This document shows positions 1 through 5,353 of a stretch of 5,353 bases of DNA, piece by piece. The translations under genes were made by a program, and so were the position numbers. The stretch covers positions 1 through 5,353 of the forward strand of contig CAJQQJ010000292.1 of NCBI GenBank assembly GCA_905480445.1, read 5' to 3'. This DNA is from an uncultured Alphaproteobacteria bacterium (GTDB taxonomy: Bacteria > Pseudomonadota > Alphaproteobacteria > UBA7985 > CAJQQZ01). The notes below the pieces were generated by a model that worked only from the letters and a program-made list of their open reading frames with translations, did no database searches and had not been told where the DNA came from. Numbering within the stretch: position 1 is the stretch's first letter; the number at the start of each line of letters is the position of its first letter.

Positions 1-345
1 GAATGCACAATGACGCTGTTGCTACAGGCTGCTGAAAAAGGTGGTGATTTCACCTTCATTCCCAATTCACGAACAGACGAAGCAGAAGATCGTGAGACAG
101 TTGACAAGTTTCTGGCGGGTGACATGTCGAAGGCTCAGTCCTTCAGCCGAGGTGCGGGCACATTCACGCTGTTCAGAGGGGGATACTCACTGCATGGCGT
201 GACAAAGGTTGAGGGCAATCGTCCCAGGGTGACTGCGATCATGACCTATAGCGAACAACCAAACGAAGTGATCGGCGACGAAGTTAACATCCGTATCTAC
301 GGGAAAAGAGCAGAAAAGATTATCGCCGAGCAACGTTCGGCTTAA
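1..345 (+). CDS. Fe(II)/2-oxoglutarate-dependent oxygenase, C-terminal part (5'-truncated by window edge)
   Basis: The frame is open from base 1 to the TAA at 343-345 (114 residues visible). The ATG at 10 is probably an internal methionine, because the residues around it look like the middle of the double-stranded beta-helix core, where family members read roughly 'TLLLQ...GGDF.F.PN.R'. Later comes the second half of the iron site: 'FRGGYSLHGVT' holds the likely distal iron-ligand histidine (visible residue 65), and 'GNRPRVTAI' supplies the arginine (residue 76) expected to bind the 2-oxoglutarate carboxylate. The proximal His-x-Asp (hydroxylase) or His-x-Gly/Ala (halogenase) motif should lie just upstream and is not in the window, so hydroxylation and halogenation cannot be told apart. 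The enzyme would be cytosolic. It ends 18 bases before the next gene and is the first visible member of the operon. Family assignment is fairly secure; substrate is unknown. Confidence 0.75.
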   Translation, partial: ECTMTLLLQAAEKGGDFTFIPNSRTDEAEDRETVDKFLAGDMSKAQSFSRGAGTFTLFRGGYSLHGVTKVEGNRPRVTAIMTYSEQPNEVIGDEVNIRIYGKRAEKIIAEQRSA

Positions 346-363
346 CTCACGGGAAAAACAAAA

Positions 364-921
364 ATGAAAACAGCTTTATTGGTCATCGACGTACAAATGG
401 CTTTGGCAAACGATGACGCAGCCGGTGCGGACAGGTCTTGTCCACAAGCCAATGACAATATTACAAGCCTTCTGTCGGCTTTTCGCGAACGCGGTGACAA
501 GGTCGTCCATATCCATCATCACGGTACGGATCTAGATGATCCCTTTCATGCTGATGCCCCGGGGGCCGCTGTCCAACCTTTTGCTAGCCCGGCCAATGAC
601 GAGCCCGTGTTGGTTAAGAATGTCAGCAGTGGTTTTATCGGAACAAGTCTGGAAGAAAATCTGAGAGCGGATGGAGTTGAACGTTTGGTTGTTTGTGGTG
701 CAACGGCCAATCATTGTGTTGAGTCTACAACTCGTCACGCGGCTGGCCTAGGCTTTGAGGTTTTCTATGCAGCGGACGCGGTTTGGGCTTACGGTGTCAC
801 TGGTCCCGACGGCGTTGAGCACAGTGGTGAGCAAGTGCACTCAGTAACACTGAGCACGGTCCAGGGTGAGTTTGCGACTGTGTTGCCAGCAGCGGAAATT
901 CTGGCCTCAACAGCAGCGTAA
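364..921 (+). CDS. Isochorismatase-like cysteine hydrolase (first of two)
   Basis: A complete 185-residue protein of the isochorismatase-like/cysteine hydrolase superfamily, cytosolic alpha/beta enzymes that cleave C-N (amide, carbamoyl) or enol-ether bonds. The catalytic triad is visible: Asp9 in the N-terminal strand 'ALLVIDVQ', Lys85 in 'PVLVKNVSSGF', and the nucleophile Cys118 in 'CGATANHCVESTTRHA', which also carries the usual cis-peptide region before the cysteine. The C-terminal half, with 'DAVWAYGV', a histidine-containing 'GEQVHS' segment and 'GEFATVL', resembles general hydrolases of the streptothricin-hydrolase/YecD-like type more than true EntB isochorismatases. Length is normal. 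The start ATG follows a GGGA-containing site (355-358). It lies 18 bases after the oxygenase and 16 bases before the amidase, so it is probably part of the same transcript. The exact substrate is not predictable; an amide is inferred from the neighbours. Confidence 0.88.
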   Translation: MKTALLVIDVQMALANDDAAGADRSCPQANDNITSLLSAFRERGDKVVHIHHHGTDLDDPFHADAPGAAVQPFASPANDEPVLVKNVSSGFIGTSLEENLRADGVERLVVCGATANHCVESTTRHAAGLGFEVFYAADAVWAYGVTGPDGVEHSGEQVHSVTLSTVQGEFATVLPAAEILASTAA

Positions 922-930
922 AGGAAAAGG
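921..930 (+). promoter_or_regulatory. Ribosome binding site deciding the amidase GTG start
   Basis: The purine-rich AAGGAAAAGG stretch begins on the last base of the upstream stop codon and ends seven bases before the GTG at 938. It supports that GTG rather than the ATG at 866, which lies inside the upstream hydrolase gene and would add 24 residues with no family-like character. Confidence 0.6.
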
Positions 931-937
931 CCCAAGC

Positions 938-2347
938 GTGGAAGATCTCTACAAACTATCGGCGTCTGAAGCGGTGGCATTGCTGCGTAAGACTGAAGTC
1001 AGCCCGAGTGAAATGGTAGAGGCTTCCATTCAAAGGATCGAAGCCGTTGATGAAACAGTCAACTCTTTGCCCATTCGTGCCTTTGATAGGGCGAGAGAGC
1101 AAGCCAAATCAATCGATGTCAAGGCAGCAGCTGAAAACCCGCGATCTCTTTGCGGACTACCGATAGCAGTTAAAGGCTACAACGACCTTGGCGGTGTTGT
1201 GACAACTTATGGCTCTCCGATTTTTGCGGAGAATGCCGCAGAAGTCTCTGATGCAACTGTTGCTCAGCTTGAAGAAAATGACGCCGTTCCAATCGCCAAA
1301 TCAAATGTGCCTGAGTGGGCGGGCGGTCATACGTTCAATCCTGTTTTTGGAACAACAAGAAACCCGTGGAATACGGCGCTCAGCGCTGGTGGGTCTTCCG
1401 GTGGTTCTTCGGTGGCGTTGGCGACAGGTCAAGTTTGGCTGGCTACTGGCAATGATCTAGGCGGCAGCCTTAGAACACCCGCCAGTTTCAATGGCATTGT
1501 CGGTCTTCGACCAAGTCCTGGCCGGGTACCTCGTGGATCAAGGTTACCCGCATTTGACACGCTATGGGTCGAGGGACCAATGGGGCGTTCTGTCCGTGAT
1601 GTGGCATTGATGTTTGATGCAGGTGTTGGCCAATCGACTGGAGATCCTTTTTCTTTCAATGATCCAACTACGCTGTTCCAGAACGAACTGGATACTGGAA
1701 CGCTGCCGAAGCGCGTGGCTTTCAGCCCAGACCTAGGTATTGTGCCGATGGCCAAAGAAGTGGCGGACGTCTGTCAAACGGCAGCCGCTCGTTTCGCCGA
1801 TTTGGGAGCAGAAGTCACAATTGATGCGCCGGATTTTACGGGTGCACTGGATGGCTTCCAGGCATTGAAAGCCGTTTTGTTGGCTGTGCTCATGGAACCA
1901 ATCCTTGAGCAACACAGAGACAAAATAGCCCCTGAGATCATCGGAAACATCGAGCGCGGTTTGGAAATCACACCGGAGCAGATCTTTGAAGCTGAGCGGG
2001 CTCGACATCAGTTGTTTCATCGAATGGCCAAGTTCTTTGAAACTCATGATTTTCTCGTCTGTCCTACGACTTCCATTACGCCTTTTCCGGTCGAACAACG
2101 CTATGTCACTGAAATTGATGGAAAGCCCTGTGAAACCTATATCGACTGGTTCTCAATCACCTTTGCCCTGACAATGACATCCTGTCCGACGATATCGTTG
2201 CCTTGTGGGTTTTCGGAAAAGGGGATGCCTATAGGGATGCAGATTGTTGGCAAACCCAAAGGCGAGGCAGCGCTTTTGAGGGTGGCTCATCATATGGAAG
2301 CTCTATTGGGCGTTGCTGGGCAGCTGCCGATAGATCCTAGAACCTAA
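938..2347 (+). CDS. Amidase (amidase signature family), GTG start
   Basis: A 469-residue amidase of the amidase signature (Ser-cisSer-Lys) family, which hydrolyses carboxamides to acid plus ammonia or amine. The full catalytic triad is visible, counting from the GTG: Lys79 in 'GLPIAVKG', cis-Ser153 in 'GGSSGGSS', and nucleophile Ser177 in 'NDLGGSLRTPA'. The C-terminal signature 'TISLPCGFSEKGMPIGMQIVG' is also present. Length is typical of a stand-alone amidase; no signal peptide or membrane segment is seen, so it should be cytosolic. The GTG at 938 is chosen because the protein then begins 'VEDLYKLSASEAVALL', the usual amidase N-terminus, and a good ribosome site precedes it; the upstream ATG at 866 would overlap the previous gene by 56 bases. 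One oddity is Gly80 after the catalytic lysine, where most relatives have Asp. It could instead act on a carbamoyl or ureide group, as allophanate hydrolases do, but nothing visible favours that. Confidence 0.92.
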   Translation: MEDLYKLSASEAVALLRKTEVSPSEMVEASIQRIEAVDETVNSLPIRAFDRAREQAKSIDVKAAAENPRSLCGLPIAVKGYNDLGGVVTTYGSPIFAENAAEVSDATVAQLEENDAVPIAKSNVPEWAGGHTFNPVFGTTRNPWNTALSAGGSSGGSSVALATGQVWLATGNDLGGSLRTPASFNGIVGLRPSPGRVPRGSRLPAFDTLWVEGPMGRSVRDVALMFDAGVGQSTGDPFSFNDPTTLFQNELDTGTLPKRVAFSPDLGIVPMAKEVADVCQTAAARFADLGAEVTIDAPDFTGALDGFQALKAVLLAVLMEPILEQHRDKIAPEIIGNIERGLEITPEQIFEAERARHQLFHRMAKFFETHDFLVCPTTSITPFPVEQRYVTEIDGKPCETYIDWFSITFALTMTSCPTISLPCGFSEKGMPIGMQIVGKPKGEAALLRVAHHMEALLGVAGQLPIDPRT

Positions 2348-2352
2348 GGGAG
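2346..2352 (+). promoter_or_regulatory. Shine-Dalgarno site placed for an ATT start at 2360
   Basis: AAGGGAG overlaps the amidase stop codon and ends seven bases before the ATT at 2360. No ATG, GTG or TTG lies at a suitable distance in the reading frame of the following gene. This site is the main nucleotide-level argument that translation of the GNAT-fold protein begins at ATT. Confidence 0.5.
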
Positions 2353-2359
2353 CACTGAC

Positions 2360-2857
2360 ATTTACAACGCGCCAATCGTACCAGATCATTTTGCCGTCCC
2401 TGCAACTTTAGAAACGGAACGCATGCGATTACGTATGCTCACAATCCACGATGCCGTTAAGGATTATGTCGCTGTGATGGAAAGCGAAGAGCGGCTTCGT
2501 ACAGTTTTTGTGCCCAGTGGAACTTGGCCCGTAGGATTAACACTGGAACAAAACATAGCCGATCTTGGATGGCACCAGACCGAGTTTCGGATGCGAACTT
2601 CTTTTGCTTACACGGTTGTTAGCTTGGACGAGGCCGAAGTACTGGGTTGTTTGTATATCTATCCCACTTCTGTTGCCGGCTTTGATGCAAAGATCACCAT
2701 GTGGGTACGCGAAGGCCAAGTAGAGCATGGACTTGATGACCATCTTTTTCAAACTGTTTGCCATTGGATTGAAGAGGCTTGGCCGTTTGAAAACCCGGCC
2801 TATCCAGGTCGAACGATCTCTTTCGAAGAATGGCGGGCAATGAACCAAGATGCATGA
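2360..2857 (+). CDS. GNAT-fold N-acetyltransferase-like protein, probable ATT start
   Basis: About 165 residues if started at the ATT at 2360. The opening 'NAPIVPDHFAVPATLETERM' region followed by 'RLRML' matches the usual N-terminal lead-in and first strand of GNAT acetyltransferases. The first canonical start, ATG at 2423, would give 144 residues and cut through that strand. The middle contains 'SFAYTVVSLD' and 'LGCLYIYPT', typical strands 2-4 of the fold, and the end has a tryptophan-rich helix, 'WIEEAWPF'. After strand 4 ('AKITMWVREG') the expected acetyl-CoA pyrophosphate loop (Q/R-x-x-G-x-G/A) is not visible; the sequence reads 'LDDHLFQTVCHWI'. The fold is likely, but acetyl transfer is doubtful. 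The gene begins 12 bases after the amidase stop, in the same frame, and overlaps the next gene by 8 bases, implying coupled translation. Its role in the pathway is unknown; it may modify an amine intermediate or be a binding protein. Confidence 0.72.
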   Translation: MYNAPIVPDHFAVPATLETERMRLRMLTIHDAVKDYVAVMESEERLRTVFVPSGTWPVGLTLEQNIADLGWHQTEFRMRTSFAYTVVSLDEAEVLGCLYIYPTSVAGFDAKITMWVREGQVEHGLDDHLFQTVCHWIEEAWPFENPAYPGRTISFEEWRAMNQDA

Positions 2858-3461
2858 AAAAACAGCCTTGCTCATTATTGACATGCAGAATGATTTTGTC
2901 TGGCCAGGCTCGCCGATGGAGACGCCTTATGCGGTCGATATCATACCTGCGATAGCGGCTGTTCGAGAGGCTTTCAAAAGTCACGGCTGTCCTGTCATCC
3001 ACACTCGCTACATTGCTGACAAAGAACTGCACCGTTTGGAATCAGAGGTGCCAAGTGTGTCTCTGATCCAACCACCGATTATGGCTTGTGTTCCAGGCCA
3101 TCGACGCCACTATGATGGTAAGGGGGAAGTAGCCGTGGAAGAAATCATTCATGAGTTAGCGCCAGCCGAAGGTGAACTTGTTGTCGACAAAATTTTCTAC
3201 TCGGCCTTTTCGAAAACTAACTTGCACAACCACTTGCAATCTCTGGGAGTACAATCGCTGGTGATCACTGGCATTCAGACGGAAGTCTGTGTTGATGACA
3301 CAGCGCGCTATGCAGTTCATCTCGGTTATGACGTGACATTGATATCAGATGCTACGGCTGCGGGTGTAAGTGATAACCAAGCCTGGGTTCTAAGGAACTT
3401 CGAAGCCAATTATGGCAGAGTTATCGACTGCAAACAGCTATTAACCGAATTAGAAGCATGA
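2850..3461 (+). CDS. Isochorismatase-like cysteine hydrolase (second of two)
   Basis: A complete 203-residue cysteine hydrolase of the isochorismatase-like superfamily. Triad residues are visible: Asp11 in 'ALLIIDMQNDF', Lys114 in 'ELVVDKIFYSAF', and nucleophile Cys147 in 'ITGIQTEVCVDDTARYA', with the usual 'LGYDVTLISDATA' following. The 'MQNDF' opening and 'GIQTEVCV...TAR.A..LGY' block recall the group containing N-carbamoylsarcosine amidohydrolase, ureidoacrylate amidohydrolase RutB and biuret hydrolase, so a carbamoyl or ureido substrate is plausible but not shown. It differs clearly from the first hydrolase of this operon (longer Lys-Cys region context, different loop after the cysteine), so this is not a recent tandem duplication. 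Its ATG lies 8 bases inside the end of the GNAT-like gene, with only a weak ribosome site, and its TGA overlaps the aconitase X start as ATGA. Both overlaps point to translational coupling. Confidence 0.88.
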   Translation: MHEKTALLIIDMQNDFVWPGSPMETPYAVDIIPAIAAVREAFKSHGCPVIHTRYIADKELHRLESEVPSVSLIQPPIMACVPGHRRHYDGKGEVAVEEIIHELAPAEGELVVDKIFYSAFSKTNLHNHLQSLGVQSLVITGIQTEVCVDDTARYAVHLGYDVTLISDATAAGVSDNQAWVLRNFEANYGRVIDCKQLLTELEA

Positions 3462-4720
3462 TCGAGCTGAGCCAAAAAGAAAAAGACATGCGAGACGGCA
3501 AAGAAGGTCCTTTGCTGAAGTTTGCGATATCATTGGTTTTGAAGGCGGCCAATATTTGGCAAGCGCCGAGATTGATTGAAGCTTCCTTCGCTCACATTGA
3601 TGCTTGTCATTACTATGGCCAAGCTCACCTGGACTTCGCCCGCAAGCTTGAACGAGAAGGGGCAACGTTCCCAATCCCGTCTTGGACCAATACTGTCCCC
3701 GTTAGTTTGACGGGCTCAGACGGGCGCGAAAAAAACAATCAAGCTTTTGTTGACGGCGCTAAGGAAGTAGCTGAAATCTATGAGCGTATTGGCTGTAAGC
3801 CTGTTTGGACTTGCGCACCTTACCAATTGCCAGATGGTCCCAAATTTGGCGATCAAATCGTTGGCTCTGAATCCAATGCTGTGTCTTTCTACAACGCGGT
3901 AGTGGGCGCACGTACTCAAAAATACGGAGACTTCCTCGATGTTGCCTGTGCTCTAACGGGAAGGGTTCCTTTCACTGGGTTGCATCGTGACGAGGGTCGC
4001 ATTGGTCAGATCGAGTTAGACGTAAGCTTCTTGCCAGAAGAACTCCGACATGAAGAAGAAATCTGCCACCTGATTGGTATTATCATGGGCAGAGACGCTG
4101 GTAGTAAAGTTCCCGTAATACGTGGCCTGCCGTCGTCTACTCATCGTGATAGTTTGAAGGGCATTGCAGCTGCGGGAGCCGCATCAGGAGGTGTGGCTAT
4201 GTTCCATGTCTTGGGCGTGACACCAGAAGCACCTGACGCGGAAACAGCCTACCAAGGCAGAACACCAGAGCGGATACAAAAAGTAACGGCGACGGATTTA
4301 GATGAGGCCAAGGCTTTGGTGTCTTCGGTTCGTTCGGGCCCGGTTAACATGGTGGCTCTAGGCACGCCTCATTTCTCCTATGATGAGTTCCAGCGGTTGG
4401 CAGTGTTGATCGATGGGCGAAAAGTTCATCCAGATGTGACGTTCTACGTATCAACGTCGCGCTTTGTTGCCCAAATGGTGCAAGACAGCGGCGCAATGGA
4501 TATCATCGAGCGTGCTGGCGTTCAGGTTCTGCGTGATACCTGCACATACTTTTCGCCTGCCGTGAAGGCTTGTAAAGGACCTGTGATGACTAACTCAGGT
4601 AAGTGGGCTTTCTATGCTCCAGGTATGCTACCGGTAGACGTTGCTTTTGGAAGCCTCCGAGATTGCGTACAGTCAGCGGTTAAAGGGGAGATCGTTATGG
4701 CTCCGGCATTTGGGAGCTGA
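3458..4720 (+). CDS. Aconitase X, catalytic (large) subunit
   Basis: A 420-residue aconitase X large subunit (formerly DUF521), an iron-dependent dehydratase distantly related to aconitase. Recognisable blocks, in order: 'FAHIDACHYYGQAHLDFA' (residues 44-61), 'WTNTVPVSL' (76-84), 'CAPYQLPDGP' (119-128), 'GDQIVGSESNAV' then 'VVGARTQKYGDF' (131-159), 'GLPSSTHRDSLKGIAAAGAA' (223-242), 'DTCTYFSP' (360-367), and 'TNSGKWAFYAPG' (378-389). Cys119 and Cys362 sit where conserved iron-centre cysteines are expected. The protein is split from the small subunit, the arrangement called type II, rather than fused. Bacterial relatives have been characterised as cis-3-hydroxy-L-proline dehydratase, and archaeal ones as mevalonate 5-phosphate dehydratase in the modified mevalonate pathway; the bacterial role is more relevant here. 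The start ATG overlaps the upstream TGA (ATGA). The neighbouring amidases are not standard hydroxyproline-pathway partners, so the substrate is left open. Confidence 0.9.
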   Translation: MIELSQKEKDMRDGKEGPLLKFAISLVLKAANIWQAPRLIEASFAHIDACHYYGQAHLDFARKLEREGATFPIPSWTNTVPVSLTGSDGREKNNQAFVDGAKEVAEIYERIGCKPVWTCAPYQLPDGPKFGDQIVGSESNAVSFYNAVVGARTQKYGDFLDVACALTGRVPFTGLHRDEGRIGQIELDVSFLPEELRHEEEICHLIGIIMGRDAGSKVPVIRGLPSSTHRDSLKGIAAAGAASGGVAMFHVLGVTPEAPDAETAYQGRTPERIQKVTATDLDEAKALVSSVRSGPVNMVALGTPHFSYDEFQRLAVLIDGRKVHPDVTFYVSTSRFVAQMVQDSGAMDIIERAGVQVLRDTCTYFSPAVKACKGPVMTNSGKWAFYAPGMLPVDVAFGSLRDCVQSAVKGEIVMAPAFGS

Positions 4721-4723
4721 TTG

Positions 4724-5143
4724 ATGACACCACAGAGTTTGAAAAGTGAAGTCTTGCATCCCGGGACTGCCCAGGGAGAATTACTCGTCCTCGATACGCC
4801 AGTTTCTTTCTGGGGAGGCTTTGATCCGAACAACGGAGAAATCATTGAAGCTAGCCATCCTCAGTGCGGGGAGAAAGTTACAGGCAAAATCCTTGTGATG
4901 TACCGAGGCAAAGGATCTGCAGGCACTCCAGCTGGAGTGGCTGAGAGTATCCGTAATGGGTCCGGACCTATCGCTCTGATTCTCTGTGAACCGGAAGTCA
5001 ACATTGCCATTGGTGCAGCAGTCGCCTCAGAGCTTTATGATGTTCACATGCCAGTGGTTTGTTTGGAGCCCGACGATTACACAAAGCTAATAGAAAGCAA
5101 CAAAACAGATATTAGTTTGACTGGGGAAGTGACGCCACACTAG
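4724..5143 (+). CDS. Aconitase X, small (swivel domain) subunit
   Basis: A 139-residue swivel-domain protein (formerly DUF126), the partner of the preceding large subunit; the two together form the dehydratase active site. Visible blocks are 'LVLDTPVSFWGGFDPNNGEI' (residues 21-40), 'HPQCGEKVTGKILVM' (45-59) and 'YRGKGSAGTPAG' (60-71), where Ser65 matches the serine of the conserved GRGS-type loop, a likely active-site residue. 'ALILCEPEVNIAIGAAVASE' (84-103) follows, as in family members. Length is normal for the separate subunit. The ATG at 4724 is preferred over the TTG at 4721 because GGGAG at 4712-4716 is seven bases before the ATG but only four before the TTG. It lies three bases after the large-subunit stop, so equal expression of the two subunits by coupling is likely. 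It is the last gene of the visible operon. Confidence 0.9.
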   Translation: MTPQSLKSEVLHPGTAQGELLVLDTPVSFWGGFDPNNGEIIEASHPQCGEKVTGKILVMYRGKGSAGTPAGVAESIRNGSGPIALILCEPEVNIAIGAAVASELYDVHMPVVCLEPDDYTKLIESNKTDISLTGEVTPH

Positions 5144-5353
5144 CGAATTTGAATTATTGCCGGTGATTGACATGAATAGGCCCTTTGACTAATTAGGGCG
5201 CAAGGATCAGAGGCTCCTGCCGCTCGCTGGTAAACCCAAGGTGAAGCCTCCTTTGAACTCATGTCTGTTCTCAGATCTATTCTGTGCGGCAATGGCAACG
5301 CGAGCACCATTTGGTTTCCGTACTGGAACTGAAAGAACTCGATCATGAATGAA
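5144..5353. other. Intergenic stretch with no supportable gene
   Basis: No convincing coding sequence is seen after the small subunit stop. A short imperfect hairpin (5180-5199) is the only structure that might end the transcript. On the minus strand a frame stays open from the window edge to a TGA at 5207-5209 (48 residues), which could be the tail of a convergent gene, but it resembles no family I know and such a length is expected by chance. An ATG at 5345 near the right edge could start another plus-strand gene; only three codons are visible. Confidence 0.5.
5180..5199 (+). terminator. Weak candidate stem-loop after the operon
   Basis: GCCCT at 5180-5184 pairs with AGGGC at 5195-5199 around a ten-base loop, 37 bases after the last stop codon. 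The stem is only five pairs and no run of T follows, so this is not a good intrinsic terminator. It is listed because it is the only inverted repeat at a fitting place. Confidence 0.2.

Noticed and set aside
866..937. Upstream extension of the amidase to the ATG at 866
   Set aside because: The added 24 residues are the out-of-frame reading of the first hydrolase's C-terminus; the GTG at 938 has a proper ribosome site and gives the usual amidase N-terminus.
1429..1755. Minus-strand open frame of 108 codons inside the amidase
   Set aside because: It lies fully antisense to a gene with an intact catalytic triad and resembles no protein family.
1733..2098. Minus-strand open frame of 121 codons inside the amidase
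   Set aside because: Antisense shadow; low-complexity composition and no recognisable motif.
2537..3032. Two overlapping minus-strand open frames over the GNAT-like and second hydrolase genes
   Set aside because: They cover the conserved blocks of two recognised genes on the other strand and show no family features of their own.
5210..5250. Inverted repeat GAGGCT / AGCCTC
   Set aside because: Only six pairs with a 29-base loop and no T-run; no support as a terminator or operator.
5253..5283. TTGAAC and TATTCT as a possible sigma-70 promoter for a gene starting at 5345
   Set aside because: Spacing is 19 bases and the -10 match is poor; not better than chance in a 210-base stretch.
5140..5346. 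Minus-strand open frame of 68 codons at the right end
   Set aside because: No similarity to any family I recognise. Other frames in the same stretch are open as well, so openness carries little weight.

Overview
The window carries one tightly packed run of seven plus-strand genes filling roughly the first 5.14 kb, followed by about 210 bases with no gene I can support. Base composition is near 50% GC and even throughout, with no insertion sequence, tRNA, rRNA, CRISPR array or phage gene. The protein types and operon style suggest a proteobacterium, perhaps a marine or soil alphaproteobacterium. This is an inference from family resemblance and is not secure.

Layout: (1) the C-terminal part of an Fe(II)/2-oxoglutarate oxygenase cut by the left window edge (1-345); (2) an isochorismatase-like cysteine hydrolase (364-921); (3) an amidase-signature-family amidase with a GTG start (938-2347); (4) a GNAT-fold protein (2360-2857) whose natural start seems to be an ATT codon; (5) a second, divergent cysteine hydrolase (2850-3461); (6) the catalytic large subunit of aconitase X (3458-4720); (7) the aconitase X small 'swivel' subunit (4724-5143). 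Gaps are 18 bases or less, and genes 4/5 and 5/6 overlap by 8 and 4 bases, so these are almost certainly co-transcribed. The promoter is presumably upstream of the window.

Working together: the set looks catabolic. It has an oxygenase that could hydroxylate (or halogenate) a substrate, three unrelated or divergent C-N hydrolases that could open or deamidate amide, carbamoyl or ureide groups, and a two-subunit aconitase X dehydratase acting on a hydroxy acid. The only well-characterised bacterial aconitase X activity I know is cis-3-hydroxy-L-proline dehydratase, but none of the usual hydroxyproline partners (epimerase, delta-1-pyrroline-2-carboxylate reductase) is visible here. Three amide-type hydrolases beside aconitase X hint at a different or extended substrate, possibly an amidated hydroxy-amino acid or a nitrogen heterocycle. 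The pathway is not one I can name; it is the most interesting aspect of the window.
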